Shown one piece after another: positions 47,004-59,709 of a DNA stretch of 64,000 bases. This DNA comes from Allorhizobium ampelinum S4. Lineage in GTDB: Bacteria; Pseudomonadota; Alphaproteobacteria; Rhizobiales; Rhizobiaceae. The DNA lies in the NCBI RefSeq assembly GCF_000016285.1, contig NC_011989.1, forward strand, positions 1,677,001 to 1,741,000, given 5' to 3'. Positions within the stretch are counted from its first letter, which is position 1; each line of letters opens with the position of its first letter. The notes under the pieces were generated by a model. That model saw only the letters and a program-made list of their open reading frames with translations. It searched no databases and had not been told where the DNA came from. The translations under genes and the position numbers were made by a program.

Positions 47004-48626
47004 TCAACGCTCGCCGAGGGTGAGCGCCACACCTTCACCGCGTGGGTCGTGAGCGCCTGCCAGGCGGCCATCTGGGGCGATGGCGATAACGCCTGCCTGG
47101 CCCGCGATTGGACTTTGCGGCTCAATGGGTGCGAGCTGGTGGCCGAGATCGGCGAGACGATCGAGGACGGGCTGGCCGCAATCGGCTTCGATTTTCAAAC
47201 TGTCGCGGCTGTCGGAAAACGTTTTGCCCAATAAGAACCGTGGTCCGGCCAAGGCTTGCGTGGGAGGTTGCGCATAATCGATCAGTCGTGTCAGCAGCAT
47301 GGCCAGGGTCTGCGGCTGGCCGTCTGCACCTTGGGTGCCGTAGATCAGTGCCGGTTTGCCGTCGCGTAGTGCAAGTCCCGGGTTGAGGGTATAAAACGGT
47401 CTTTTTCCCGGTTGCAGGCAATTGGGGCTTTTCGGATCAAGCGAGAAGGCCGCACCCCGGTTTTGCCAGAGAATGCCGGTATCGCCAACGACAACGCCGC
47501 TGCCCCAATCGAAATAAGTGCTTTGCAAGGTGCTGACGCTTTGGCCCGCAGCGTCAGTCGCGCCGAAGAACACTGTGTCACCTGTTCGGTAGGGATGCGG
47601 CCAGTCCAGCGCCCGGTCTGGGTTGATGGCGCTGGCTGCCTGTTGCAATCGTTCTGCCGACAGCCATTCCCGCACGGGTTGATCGGCAAAGTCCGGATCG
47701 GCGATCCGGTCGCGGGTCAGGAAAGCCTGTTTCACCGCCTCAACGACCAGATGCAGATGCTGGGCGCTGCCGGGGGTGAGGGCGGACAGGTCGAAATGCT
47801 GGAGAATGCCCATGATCGCAAGAGTGGAGATCCCTTGTGTCGGCGGCGGCGGCGCGAGAAGCTCCAGCCCGCGATAGGATAGACGCGCCGGTTCCACCTG
47901 CCGCGTGCGTGTGGCTGCCAGATCGGCAAGGGTGATTGGCGACCCAACGGCCCGAAGCCCATCGGCGATACGCTGGGTGAGGGGGCCTTGGTAAAAACTG
48001 CGCGCACCATGGCTGGCAATATCCTCCAGGGAACGGGCCAGCTCAGGCTGGCGAAAGATCTCTCCCGTGGCAAAGGGTTGTCCATTGTTGAAAAACAGGT
48101 TGATGAAGCCCGGCCAGTCGGCTAGCACATCCTTGCGCATATCGAGCCAGAAGCCTTGCGAGCGGCTGACCGGAAAACCGTGTTGCGCATGATGAATGGC
48201 ATCCTGCAACAGGTCGCCGAACACCTGTTTGCCACCCCAATACTCAATGGAATAGCGGTGAACGGTCTCCCAGGCATCAACAGTGGCGGCGGTGGTCAGG
48301 GTCGAAAGCGGACCGCGCAGCGGAATACTGTCACCGGTAAATTCCGGTAGCTTTGCGGCTGCCTGACCGATCCCCATAAAACAAGTCTGGCGACCTTGCC
48401 GGTCGGCCAGAATCCAGACTGAGTCGCCGCCCAGGCCGCAGAAATGCGGGTAGACGACGGCCATGGCGGCGGCCATGGCGATGGCGGCTTCCGCTGCCGT
48501 GCCGCCACGCTCCAGAACAGCCAGTCCGGCAGCGCTTGCCAGGGGATGCGGGCTGGTGACCATTCCAGAGTCAGGGCCGGAAGCAGCGTGTGTCGTGGGG
48601 GAAATGGTATGAGATGCAGAGGGCAT
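47004..48626 (-). CDS. ggt: Gamma-glutamyltransferase
   Basis: A 540-residue Ntn hydrolase that moves the gamma-glutamyl group of glutathione or similar compounds. The proenzyme should cut itself before the threonine in GDTVFFGATDAAGQ; the downstream SVSTLQSTYFDWGSGVVVGDTGILWQNRG and TLNPGLALRDGKP segments fit the small subunit. No signal peptide is evident (MPSASHTISPTTHAASG), so it may be cytoplasmic. It diverges from the amidohydrolase gene at 48811. Confidence 0.9.
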   Translation of the reverse strand: MPSASHTISPTTHAASGPDSGMVTSPHPLASAAGLAVLERGGTAAEAAIAMAAAMAVVYPHFCGLGGDSVWILADRQGRQTCFMGIGQAAAKLPEFTGDSIPLRGPLSTLTTAATVDAWETVHRYSIEYWGGKQVFGDLLQDAIHHAQHGFPVSRSQGFWLDMRKDVLADWPGFINLFFNNGQPFATGEIFRQPELARSLEDIASHGARSFYQGPLTQRIADGLRAVGSPITLADLAATRTRQVEPARLSYRGLELLAPPPPTQGISTLAIMGILQHFDLSALTPGSAQHLHLVVEAVKQAFLTRDRIADPDFADQPVREWLSAERLQQAASAINPDRALDWPHPYRTGDTVFFGATDAAGQSVSTLQSTYFDWGSGVVVGDTGILWQNRGAAFSLDPKSPNCLQPGKRPFYTLNPGLALRDGKPALIYGTQGADGQPQTLAMLLTRLIDYAQPPTQALAGPRFLLGKTFSDSRDSLKIEADCGQPVLDRLADLGHQLAPIEPQSPIAGQAGVIAIAPDGRLAGAHDPRGEGVALTLGER

Positions 48627-48810
48627 GGGTACGTTCCGGCAAGAGGCGGGGAATAATCAACTCCAAGCCTGACACGGAACACCAAATTACCGCAATCCTG
48701 ACTTTGCTTTAAACCTCGCCTCCGGCCAGGAAATACGCCATGATCCGACCCGTATTTTACCTGTCTGTTTGGCCGTGCGATTGCCCATCTGTCTGAAAGC
48801 CGATCCTTCC

Positions 48811-50010
48811 ATGAGCGCCACTCTCGTCGTTTTCAATGCCCGCAATGGTCTCGGTGATCCCGTTGATATCGTTATTGCCGGTCATGCCATTGCCGCTATC
48901 GGCCCAGCGGCGGGTGAGGGCGTTTCAACGGAAAAACCGCGCATCGATGCTCGAGGCGGTCTGGTCCTGCCGGGCCTGGTCGATGGTCATGTACATCTGG
49001 ATAAAACGCTGATCGGCATGCCGTTCATTCCCCATATTCCCGGAGGCACGGTCGCCGAGCGGATCCGGGCCGAAAAAGCGCTCCGCCGCTCGCTGCCTTT
49101 GCCGGTCGAGGTGCGTGGGGCTAAGCTGCTGGAGAAGATGGCCACCTATGGCACCGTCGCCTGCCGTAGCCATGCCGATATCGATACGGAAGTCGGGTTG
49201 GCAGGGCTAGAAGCCATATTGTCCCTGAAGCAAAGCCATGCTCATCTGGTCGATATTCAGACAGTGGCGTTTCCACAGTCCGGCGTGCTGGCCGATCCCG
49301 GCACTGCTGATCTGCTGGAGCAGGCGGTCAAGGCGGGTGCGGACCTGATCGGTGGTCTTGATCCAGCCGGGATCGACGATGACATTACCGGCCACCTGAA
49401 CGCGATTTTTGCTATCGCCGGACGTCACGGCGTGGGGGTGGATCTGCATCTACACGATCCGGGCCCGCTCGGCGCGTTCGAAATCCGCCAGATCGCCAAA
49501 CGGGCTTTGGCGCAGGGACTGCAAGGCAAATGCGCCGTCAGCCATGCCTATTGCCTGGGCGCTCTGGATGATATGGATTTCGGGCGCACAGCGGAAGCGC
49601 TGGCGCGCGCCGATGTGGCGATCATGACCACCGGCCCCGGCGATACCAGCATGCCGCCGATCAAGCGGCTGAAAGCTGCGGGCGTGCGGGTGTTTTCCGG
49701 CAATGACAATATCCGCGATGCCTGGTCGCCGCTCGGCAATGGCGATCTTTTGGAGCGGGCGAGCATTCTCTGCGACCGGCAGAACTTTCGCGCCGATGCC
49801 GACCTTGAACATGCTTTCGCGCTTGTCAGTACCCTCTCGGCTGAGGTTTTAGGACGCAGCAATGCGACACTCGGCAAAGGGTGTCCCGCCGATTTCATCA
49901 TTCTGCCGGTTGCCTCGATTGCCGAAGCAGTGGCGGCGCGTCCGATGGAGCGTATGGTGTTCAAGGCAGGTGTGCTGGTTGCCAGCAATGGCAATCTCGT
50001 CGCCTCATGA
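48811..50010 (+). CDS. Amidohydrolase, cytosine-deaminase/AtzC-like (copy 1)
   Basis: A 399-residue metal-dependent hydrolase. Metal ligands H60 and H62 lie in GLVDGHVHLDKT; later metal motifs include HLHDPGPLGAFE, CAVSHAYCLGA and FSGNDNIRDAWSP. The family includes cytosine deaminase and the triazine hydrolase AtzC; the substrate is not known. ATG 48811 is used; a TTG at 48769 is weak. A related gene (50106) follows 95 bases later on the same strand, and ggt is divergent. Confidence 0.85.
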   Translation: MSATLVVFNARNGLGDPVDIVIAGHAIAAIGPAAGEGVSTEKPRIDARGGLVLPGLVDGHVHLDKTLIGMPFIPHIPGGTVAERIRAEKALRRSLPLPVEVRGAKLLEKMATYGTVACRSHADIDTEVGLAGLEAILSLKQSHAHLVDIQTVAFPQSGVLADPGTADLLEQAVKAGADLIGGLDPAGIDDDITGHLNAIFAIAGRHGVGVDLHLHDPGPLGAFEIRQIAKRALAQGLQGKCAVSHAYCLGALDDMDFGRTAEALARADVAIMTTGPGDTSMPPIKRLKAAGVRVFSGNDNIRDAWSPLGNGDLLERASILCDRQNFRADADLEHAFALVSTLSAEVLGRSNATLGKGCPADFIILPVASIAEAVAARPMERMVFKAGVLVASNGNLVAS

Positions 50011-50105
50011 CTGTCATCCGTGCATGGGATATTGGTTGCGGGTGGGAATAGATTTCATGCAGCAGAGACGGGTGATGGGTCAGTCGGAAAGGAAAATGAA
50101 AACGC

Positions 50106-51326
50106 ATGGCGATTGATTTCGTGTTGCGCCGCGCCAGGTTGCCATTGTCGGCGCAACCGCTGGACATCGCCTTTGAGGCGGGGCGGATCGTTGCGCTGGA
50201 AGCGGATTTCCGTTGTGATGCGCCGCAGGAGGATGCGGCAGGCCGGTTGGTCTGCGCCGGGTTGATCGAAACCCATCTGCATCTCGACAAGGCAGGGATC
50301 ATCGGGCGCTGCCGGGTGTGTAGCGGAACGCTGGCGGAAGCCGTGTCGGAGACCTCGAAAGCCAAGCAGGCCTTTACCGAGGAAGATGTCTATGCCCGCG
50401 CCGCCGATGTCGTGGAACGGGCCATCGTCCAAGGCACGACCCGGATCAGGACCTTCGTGGAAGTCGATCCACGCGCCGGTTTCCGATCGTTTTCGGCGAT
50501 CCGCAAGCTGAAGGCCGATTACGCCCACCTGGTCGATATCGAAATCTGCGCCTTTGCCCAGGAAGGGTTGACCAATGAGCCGGAAACCGAGCGGATGCTG
50601 GAAATCGCCCTGTCGCAAGGGGCCGATCTGGTTGGCGGCTGCCCTTACACCGATCCAAGGCCCGCCGAGCATATTTCCCGAATTTTCGAGCTCGCGCAGC
50701 GCTTCGATGTGCCTGTCGATTTTCACCTTGATTTCGATCTCGATCCTTCCGGGTCCAACCTGCCGACGGTCATTGCCCAGACGCTGGCGCGTGGCTATCA
50801 AGGCAAGGTCTCTGTCGGCCATGTCACCAAGCTTTCCGCAATTTCTCCCGACGAAGTGGAGCGGGTGGCAAAGCAATTGGCCGAGGCGGGTATTACCGTG
50901 ACGGTTCTGCCTGCCACCGACCTGTTTCTGACCGGTCGGGATATCGATCATCTTTGCCCAAGGGGAGTTGCTCCGGCGCATCTTCTGGCCCGCCAGGGGG
51001 TGAATGTCACCATCTCCACCAATAATGTTCTCAACCCATTTACGCCCTTTGGCGATGTCTCGCTGATGCGCATGGCCAATCTCTACGCCAATGTTGCCCA
51101 ACTGGCGACGCCTGCGGATCTGAACCAGGTCTTCGAGATGATTACCCGCTATCCGGCCCGGCTGATGGGGCTGGATGAACAGCTGAAGGTTGGGGCTGCG
51201 GCTGATCTTGTCCTTTTTGATGCCGTCTCCGGTGCCGAGGCCGTGGCGACGATTGCACCGGCGGTGACTGGTTGGAAAAACGGTGTGAAGACGTTCGAAC
51301 GCAAGCCGCCGCAGCTCTATCGGTAA
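50106..51326 (+). CDS. Amidohydrolase, cytosine-deaminase-like (copy 2)
   Basis: A 406-residue metal-dependent hydrolase paralogous to the upstream gene. Metal ligands H57 and H59 lie in GLIETHLHLDK; FHLDFDLDPSG, VSVGHVTKLSA and ISTNNVLNPFTPFGD follow. It is shorter on similarity to copy 1 than a recent duplicate would be. A purine/pyrimidine or cyclic amide substrate is likely but not decided. ATG 50106 follows a GGAAAGGAAAA stretch. The next gene is an unrelated secreted protein. Confidence 0.85.
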   Translation: MAIDFVLRRARLPLSAQPLDIAFEAGRIVALEADFRCDAPQEDAAGRLVCAGLIETHLHLDKAGIIGRCRVCSGTLAEAVSETSKAKQAFTEEDVYARAADVVERAIVQGTTRIRTFVEVDPRAGFRSFSAIRKLKADYAHLVDIEICAFAQEGLTNEPETERMLEIALSQGADLVGGCPYTDPRPAEHISRIFELAQRFDVPVDFHLDFDLDPSGSNLPTVIAQTLARGYQGKVSVGHVTKLSAISPDEVERVAKQLAEAGITVTVLPATDLFLTGRDIDHLCPRGVAPAHLLARQGVNVTISTNNVLNPFTPFGDVSLMRMANLYANVAQLATPADLNQVFEMITRYPARLMGLDEQLKVGAAADLVLFDAVSGAEAVATIAPAVTGWKNGVKTFERKPPQLYR

Positions 51327-51425
51327 CGTCGAAATATTTGCTCATGGTCATCTCTCCGTCATGTTTGCGTGCTGATGTCCGCCCGACTTTCTATCGGGAA
51401 TTTACTTTCTATTTCAGGAGTTTGC

Positions 51426-52106
51426 ATGCGTTTGTTGTTCCTGCCAGCTGTGGTTGCCGCCATGACCGTTTCTTGCCCGAGCCATGCCGCCGCGCCCGCC
51501 TCCTGGCCGGATACGCCTGTGTCGCGGTTGCAGGCATTGGCCGTATTGCAAACGCTGAATGCCGATCTGCTGAGCCATGACAGTGCCACGCTGACGCTGG
51601 ACCGCTGGTGCAGCACCCATAAGCTGGCGGATGGAGCAAAAATCACAGCAGAGCGGGTAAAGGATGTCGACAAGCCCGCCACGGGAGAGATTCGCGCCGC
51701 CCTCAAGGTCGCGGATGGTGACAAGGTCGGCTATCGCCGGGTGCGATTGAAATGCGGCGACCGTATCCTGTCTGAAGCCGACAACTGGTATGTGCCGGCC
51801 CGGCTGACGGATGACATGAACAAGGTGCTCGACACGACGGACGGTGCGTTCGGTCGTGTGGTGCAGCCGCTGCATTTCCAGCGGCACACGATATCCGCCG
51901 AGCTTTTGTGGAAGCCATTGCCGGACGGATGGGAGATGGGCAGTGTGGTGCCACCGGCCAGCGGCGATCCCTTGTCGGTGCCTGAATATGTTCTCCAGCA
52001 CAAGGCATTGCTGAGTGTGCCGGATGGAACGCCGATCAGCATGGTGGTGGAAACCTATCGCCACGACCTGCTTGATTTTGCGCCGCCGAAGCTCGATACC
52101 AACTAA
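51426..52106 (+). CDS. Exported chorismate lyase-like protein
   Basis: A 226-residue protein with a signal peptide (MRLLFLPAVVAAMTVSCPSHAA, 1-22; an SCP is inside the hydrophobic end). The mature part resembles the chorismate lyase/UTRA fold: YRRVRLKCGDRILSEADNWYVPARL followed by FGRVVQPLHFQR and a late VVETYR that aligns with the catalytic Glu region of UbiC. Chorismate is made in the cytoplasm, so an exported copy is odd and the activity may differ. AGGAG lies five bases before ATG 51426. Confidence 0.7.
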   Translation: MRLLFLPAVVAAMTVSCPSHAAAPASWPDTPVSRLQALAVLQTLNADLLSHDSATLTLDRWCSTHKLADGAKITAERVKDVDKPATGEIRAALKVADGDKVGYRRVRLKCGDRILSEADNWYVPARLTDDMNKVLDTTDGAFGRVVQPLHFQRHTISAELLWKPLPDGWEMGSVVPPASGDPLSVPEYVLQHKALLSVPDGTPISMVVETYRHDLLDFAPPKLDTN

Positions 52107-52134
52107 TGTCTCCGCTCCATGGTGAGTTTTTAGC

Positions 52135-52986
52135 ATGTCGAATACAAATGCCCGTCTTGTCGATCATCTGGTGCTTCCGGTGGAAACGCTGGAGGCGGCG
52201 CGAAGCCGCCTGACCGCTCTTGGCTTTACAGTCGCACCGGATGGGCACCATCCCTTCGGCACGGTCAATGCTTGCCTATTCCTGGCCGATGGGATCTATC
52301 TGGAGCCATTGGCGATCAACGACCATAAGGCTGTGGACGCAGCCATTGCGAACGGCAATGTCTTCATCCGGCGTGATCGCACCTTCAGGCAGGCGTATAG
52401 TCAGGGTCTCTCGGCGATTGTCACTGCATCGCAGGACGCCAAGGCGGATCATGCGGCCTTTGTCGCGGCGGGGATGACAGGTGGCGACATGCTGGAATTT
52501 TCAAGGCCCATGCGGTTGCCGGATGGGAGCGAGACTGTTGCCCGCTTTCACCTTGCCTTTTCAGCGCGGGAGGTTGAGCCGTTCTTTCTGTTTGCCTGCG
52601 AGCGGGTCAATCCGTTGCCCGCCGACAGGACAGCGCTCGAAACCCATACCAATGGCGTCATCGGTTTGACGCGGGTGTTTTTCTATGCGCCGAAGCCAGC
52701 GCTTTATGCCAGTTGGTTACAAACCATATTGGGCGTAGCAGCCAGAGAGACCACCAATGGATTGGCCTTCGACGCCGCCAATCTGTCGATAGAAATCATT
52801 TCCGGCGAGACGAAGAACAAGGCCCTGGTGGCCGAGGCACTGGTGTTTACGGTTGCTGATCTTGAGGTGACAGCGGCGGTTCTGGCTGCTAATGGCGTTG
52901 CCCATGAGAGACTAGCGGGCGGCATTACCGTCCCGGCCGCGCCCGGACAGGGCGTTGCCTTTCTGTTTGAGGAGAATACGCCATGA
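52135..52986 (+). CDS. VOC-family protein overlapping kdsA
   Basis: A 283-residue protein of the glyoxalase-like (VOC) superfamily, with an N-terminal [28 protein letters not shown] segment and a [23 protein letters not shown] region found in rhizobial glyoxalase-like domain proteins. Its stop overlaps the kdsA start (ATGA), so it is translationally coupled to kdsA. The substrate is unknown. It lies 28 bases after the exported chorismate-lyase-like gene. Confidence 0.83.
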   Translation: MSNTNARLVDHLVLPVETLEAARSRLTALGFTVAPDGHHPFGTVNACLFLADGIYLEPLAINDHKAVDAAIANGNVFIRRDRTFRQAYSQGLSAIVTASQDAKADHAAFVAAGMTGGDMLEFSRPMRLPDGSETVARFHLAFSAREVEPFFLFACERVNPLPADRTALETHTNGVIGLTRVFFYAPKPALYASWLQTILGVAARETTNGLAFDAANLSIEIISGETKNKALVAEALVFTVADLEVTAAVLAANGVAHERLAGGITVPAAPGQGVAFLFEENTP

Positions 52987-53837
52987 CCGCTTCTGCCCTG
53001 CCGAATGCAACCGTCACCATTGGCGAAGGCGCCAAGACGGTCTCCTTCTCCAACAGTGCGAAAATTTCGCTGATCTGCGGTCCCTGCCAGATGGAAAGCC
53101 GCGAGCACGCCTTCATGATGGCGGGCGGGATCAAGGAAATCTGCGACAAACTCGGCATTGGCCTTGTCTATAAATCCTCCTTCGACAAGGCAAACCGCAC
53201 CTCGCTGAAGGCTGGGCGCGGGATTGGCATCGAGCAGGGGTTGGCGATCTTTGCCGATCTGAAGAAGGAATTCGGTTTTCCTGTCCTGACAGACATTCAC
53301 AACGAAGACCAGTGCGCCGAAGTGGCTGAAGTGGTTGATGTGTTGCAGATCCCGGCCTTCCTGTGCCGCCAGACCGATCTTCTGATTGCTGCGGCGAAGA
53401 CCGGGAGGGCGATCAATGTCAAGAAGGGTCAGTTTCTGGCGCCCTGGGACATGAAAAATGTCATGGAAAAAATTACCCTCTCGGGCAATCCCAATGTGAT
53501 GCTCTGCGAGCGCGGCGCTTCCTTCGGTTATAACACGCTGGTCTCCGACATGCGCTCGCTGCCGATCATGGCAGGCATGGGTGCGCCGGTGATCTTCGAT
53601 GCCACGCACTCGGTACAGCAACCGGGCGGGCAGGGCGGCTCGACCGGTGGCCAGCGCGAATTCGTGGAAACGCTGGCACGCGCTGCTGTGGCGGTTGGTG
53701 TGGCGGGCCTCTTCATCGAATCGCATCAGGACCCAGACAATGCACCGTCCGATGGCCCCAATATGGTTTACCTGAAGGACCTTGAGCGTTTGCTGGAAAA
53801 GCTGTTGGCGTTCGACGCCGTCACCAAGGCGGCCTGA
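52983..53837 (+). CDS. kdsA: 3-deoxy-8-phosphooctulonate synthase
   Basis: A 284-residue enzyme that condenses arabinose 5-phosphate and phosphoenolpyruvate to make KDO 8-phosphate for lipopolysaccharide. The sequence carries [20 protein letters not shown], the [10 protein letters not shown](T) segment and [12 protein letters not shown], all typical of KdsA. It overlaps the VOC gene by four bases and precedes eno by about 86 bases. Length is normal. Confidence 0.95.
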   Translation: MTASALPNATVTIGEGAKTVSFSNSAKISLICGPCQMESREHAFMMAGGIKEICDKLGIGLVYKSSFDKANRTSLKAGRGIGIEQGLAIFADLKKEFGFPVLTDIHNEDQCAEVAEVVDVLQIPAFLCRQTDLLIAAAKTGRAINVKKGQFLAPWDMKNVMEKITLSGNPNVMLCERGASFGYNTLVSDMRSLPIMAGMGAPVIFDATHSVQQPGGQGGSTGGQREFVETLARAAVAVGVAGLFIESHQDPDNAPSDGPNMVYLKDLERLLEKLLAFDAVTKAA

Positions 53838-53857
53838 CCTGGACCATGTCATTGTAA

Positions 53858-55198
<1,341 letters not shown>

Positions 55199-55240
55199 TG
55201 CCGCTGGCGGAGCCGCTCGTTCCGCAACCGCCCTTCTCTC

Positions 55241-55270
55241 AAGCCCGCGCCGCGCAAACGGTGCGGGCTT
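55241..55270 (+). terminator. Terminator after eno
   Basis: AAGCCCGCGCCG and CGGTGCGGGCTT form a GC-rich stem with mismatches, followed by TTTTT. It is a clear Rho-independent terminator for enolase. Confidence 0.9.
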
Positions 55271-55379
55271 TTTGCATTGAGGGGATGCCGAACTTTTTCG
55301 TAACAAGGTCAATACTCGGTTAAGCAAATGGCTCTAATGTCTCTGCAAAGATGTTGTGCGTTGCAAGGCCAAATCGAGA

Positions 55380-55691
55380 ATGTGGACACGTCACCATAAG
55401 AACCGTAAATTTGGACGCCTGGTCCTTCCTGCCGTTACCATCGCCTTTATCGGCTATTTCGGCTATCACAGCATTCATGGTGATTACGGATTGAAGGCCG
55501 GTGAGCATTTCGATGTGGTGCGGGCCGAGCGCAGCAAGGAACTGGCAGCGCTCATTCACGACCGCAAAAAGCTGGAAACTCAAGTAAAACTGCTCAGCGA
55601 CGGCTCGCTTGAACGCGATATGATCGATGAAAAAGCCCGATATCAGCTGAATATGTCGCGCCCTGATGAGATCGTGATTTTCAATCGCTAG
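55380..55691 (+). CDS. FtsB/DivIC-like septum formation initiator
   Basis: A 103-residue single-pass membrane protein: a short basic N-terminus, one helix (LVLPAVTIAFIGYFGYHSIHG, about 15-35) and a predicted coiled coil (about 45-80) followed by DGSLERDMIDEKARYQLN, the family's end motif. It belongs to the FtsB/DivIC group that links FtsQ and FtsL in the division complex. ATG 55380 is chosen over GTG 55356. It lies between eno and pdhA, as in other rhizobia. Confidence 0.85.
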   Translation: MWTRHHKNRKFGRLVLPAVTIAFIGYFGYHSIHGDYGLKAGEHFDVVRAERSKELAALIHDRKKLETQVKLLSDGSLERDMIDEKARYQLNMSRPDEIVIFNR

Positions 55692-55742
55692 TGTGGATCA
55701 CATCTTTGGCGACAATGCCCGTGATATTTAGGGGATTGTTGA

Positions 55743-55822
55743 TTAACTGAAATCCAGTTAATTGCAAAAAATTATTAAAAATCTGGTGTTTATACGGAAT
55801 GGAAGGCATGCATTTAATGCAT
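55743..55822. promoter_or_regulatory. Two palindromes upstream of pdhA
   Basis: TTAACTG-aaatc-CAGTTAA (55743-55761) and ATGCATT-T-AATGCAT (55808-55822) are perfect inverted repeats in the 200-base ftsB-pdhA spacer. Their position suits operators of the pdh genes, though no regulator gene is nearby and they are not FNR boxes. Confidence 0.5.
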
Positions 55823-55892
55823 TGCGGCCTGTCCCATTCTTGCATATGGTGTGTGCCAATCAAAAACCCTTACACAACTCAGGGAGGGATGA

Positions 55893-56939
55893 ATGGCACC
55901 GCGCAAAAACGCGACTGCTTCAGGCCGCAAACCGGCAGCAAAGCCTGTAAAAGGTGATTTCGCTGTGGGGACGATTGAAGAATTCGACCGCGAAAAGGAG
56001 CTGAAAGCCTATCGCGAAATGCTTCTGATCCGCCGCTTCGAGGAAAAAGCCGGTCAGCTTTACGGCATGGGCTTCATCGGCGGTTTCTGTCACCTCTACA
56101 TTGGCCAGGAGGCTGTCGTCGTCGGCATGCAGATGGCGCTGAAGCTCGGCGATCAAGTCATTACCGGCTATCGTGACCACGGCCATATGCTGGCCTGCGG
56201 CATGAGCGCACGCGGTGTGATGGCCGAACTGACCGGACGTCGCGGCGGCTTGTCCAAGGGCAAGGGCGGCTCCATGCACATGTTCTCCAAGGAGAAGCAT
56301 TTCTACGGTGGTCACGGCATCGTCGGCGCCCAGGTGTCGCTTGGCACGGGTCTGGCCTTCGCCAACAAGTATCGTGGCAATGACAATGTCTCTCTCGCCT
56401 ATTTCGGCGATGGCGCGGCCAACCAGGGCCAGGTCTATGAGAGCTTCAACATGGCGCGCCTGTGGAACCTGCCGGTGATCTATGTGATCGAGAACAACCG
56501 TTATGCCATGGGTACCTCCGTTGCCCGCGCCTCGGCGCAGACGGATTTCTCCCAGCGCGGCGTGTCCTTCAACATTCCCGGCTTCAAGGTGGATGGCATG
56601 GATGTGCGCGCCGTCAAGGCGGCTGCCGTGCAGGCGGTCGAGCATTGCCGCGCCGGCAAAGGCCCGGTCATCCTGGAAATGGAAACCTATCGCTATCGCG
56701 GTCACTCCATGTCCGACCCGGCCAAATACCGCTCCAAGGACGAAGTGCAGAAAATGCGCTCCGAGCATGACCCGATCGAACAGGTCCGGCTGCGTCTCCT
56801 GGAAAAGGGTTGGGCCAGCGAAGACGATCTCAAGCTGATCGACAAGGACGTGCGCGATATCGTCGCCGACAGCGCCGATTTCGCCCAAGCCGATCCGGAG
56901 CCGGATGCATCCGAGCTCTACACCGACATCCTGTTGTAA
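55893..56939 (+). CDS. pdhA: Pyruvate dehydrogenase E1 component, alpha subunit
   Basis: A 348-residue subunit that binds thiamine diphosphate and decarboxylates pyruvate together with PdhB. The diphosphate-binding motif GDGAANQGQVYESFNMARLWNLPVIYVIENN is complete, as are CHLYIGQEAVVVG and RGHSMSDPAKYRS (phosphorylation-loop region). AGGGAGG precedes the ATG. It leads the pdhABC run with small gaps (20 and 15 bases), and palindromes lie upstream. Confidence 0.97.
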   Translation: MAPRKNATASGRKPAAKPVKGDFAVGTIEEFDREKELKAYREMLLIRRFEEKAGQLYGMGFIGGFCHLYIGQEAVVVGMQMALKLGDQVITGYRDHGHMLACGMSARGVMAELTGRRGGLSKGKGGSMHMFSKEKHFYGGHGIVGAQVSLGTGLAFANKYRGNDNVSLAYFGDGAANQGQVYESFNMARLWNLPVIYVIENNRYAMGTSVARASAQTDFSQRGVSFNIPGFKVDGMDVRAVKAAAVQAVEHCRAGKGPVILEMETYRYRGHSMSDPAKYRSKDEVQKMRSEHDPIEQVRLRLLEKGWASEDDLKLIDKDVRDIVADSADFAQADPEPDASELYTDILL

Positions 56940-56959
56940 GCGAGAGGGAGGGTTAGCCC

Positions 56960-58345
<1,386 letters not shown>

Positions 58346-58360
58346 GGGGAGGCGAGGCAT

Positions 58361-59695
58361 ATGCCGATCAATATCACCATGCCGGCCCTCTCTCCCACGA
58401 TGGAAGAGGGCAATCTGGCCAAGTGGCTGGTCAAGGAAGGCGATACCGTCAAGTCCGGCGACGTGATCGCTGAGATTGAAACCGACAAGGCAACCATGGA
58501 AGTGGAAGCGGTCGATGAAGGCGTCGTTGCCAAGATCGTCGTTGCCGCTGGCACCGAAGGCGTCAAGGTCAATGCGCTGATCGCCATTCTCGCCGCTGAA
58601 GGCGAGGATGTCTCGGCTGCTGCGGCTGGCGGCGGTGCATCTGCTCCGGCAAAGGCTGAGGCACCCAAGGGCGAAGCTCCGAAGGCCGAAACTCCCGCTG
58701 CCAAGGCGGATGCTCCTGCTGCGGCCCCCCAGGCCGCTGCTCCGGCAGCCGCCTCCGGTGACCGTGTATTCTCGTCGCCGCTTGCCCGTCGTCTCGCCAA
58801 GGAAGCCGGTCTTGATCTTAAGGCGATTTCCGGTACCGGTCCGAAGGGCCGGGTGGTCAAGAGCGACGTCGAAAAGGCTGTCAGCACCGGTGGTGCCAAG
58901 CCTGCTGCCGCTCCGGCTGCGTCTGGCGCTGCACCTGCTCCGGTGCTGGCCAAGGGCATGTCTGACGACGCCGTGCTCAAGCTGTTTGCCGAAGGTTCCT
59001 ACGAGCTTGTGCCGCATGACGGCATGCGCAAGACCATCGCCAAGCGCTTGCAGGAATCGAAGCAAACCATTCCGCATTTCTACGTCTCCGTGGATTGCGA
59101 ATTGGATGCCCTGCTGGCGCTGCGCGCCCAGCTCAACACCGCCGCTCCCGAAAAGGATGGCAAGCCGGTCTACAAGCTCTCGGTCAACGATATGGTCATC
59201 AAGGCCATGGCGCTGGCGCTGCGCGATGTGCCGGATGCCAACGTTTCCTGGACGGATACCAATATGGTCAAGCACAAGCATGCCGATGTCGGCGTGGCTG
59301 TGTCGATCCCCGGCGGCCTGATCACCCCGATCATCCGCCAGGCCGAGCTGAAGAGCCTGTCCGCCATTTCCAACGAAATGAAGGATCTGGGCGCACGCGC
59401 CAAGAGCCGCAAGCTGAAGCCTGAGGAATATCAGGGCGGCACAACAGCGGTCTCCAACATGGGCATGATGGGCGTCAAGAACTTCGCCGCCGTGGTCAAC
59501 CCGCCGCATGCGACCATTCTGGCCGTTGGCGCTGGTGAAGAGCGCGTTGTCGTGAAAAAGGGCGAAATGAAAATCGCCAATGTCATGACAGTGACGCTGT
59601 CCACCGACCACCGCGCGGTCGATGGAGCCTTGGGTGCTGAACTTCTCGGTGCATTCAAACGCTACATCGAAAACCCGATGGGCATGCTGGTGTAA
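58361..59695 (+). CDS. pdhC: Pyruvate dehydrogenase E2 (dihydrolipoamide acetyltransferase)
   Basis: A 444-residue core subunit. A lipoyl domain (1-80, K43), an E3-binding domain (about 136-172, [27 protein letters not shown]) and a catalytic domain (about 215-444) with active-site H417 and D421 in DHRAVDG. Linkers are rich in Ala and Pro. It accepts the acetyl group from E1 and passes it to CoA. It follows pdhB by 15 bases. Confidence 0.97.
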   Translation: MPINITMPALSPTMEEGNLAKWLVKEGDTVKSGDVIAEIETDKATMEVEAVDEGVVAKIVVAAGTEGVKVNALIAILAAEGEDVSAAAAGGGASAPAKAEAPKGEAPKAETPAAKADAPAAAPQAAAPAAASGDRVFSSPLARRLAKEAGLDLKAISGTGPKGRVVKSDVEKAVSTGGAKPAAAPAASGAAPAPVLAKGMSDDAVLKLFAEGSYELVPHDGMRKTIAKRLQESKQTIPHFYVSVDCELDALLALRAQLNTAAPEKDGKPVYKLSVNDMVIKAMALALRDVPDANVSWTDTNMVKHKHADVGVAVSIPGGLITPIIRQAELKSLSAISNEMKDLGARAKSRKLKPEEYQGGTTAVSNMGMMGVKNFAAVVNPPHATILAVGAGEERVVVKKGEMKIANVMTVTLSTDHRAVDGALGAELLGAFKRYIENPMGMLV

Positions 59696-59709
59696 AAGGC
59701 CTCAAGAGG

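Noticed and set aside
55735..55761. Possible FNR box near TTGTTGATTAACTG before pdhA
   Set aside because: The half-sites do not fit TTGAT-N4-ATCAA; the site is a different palindrome.
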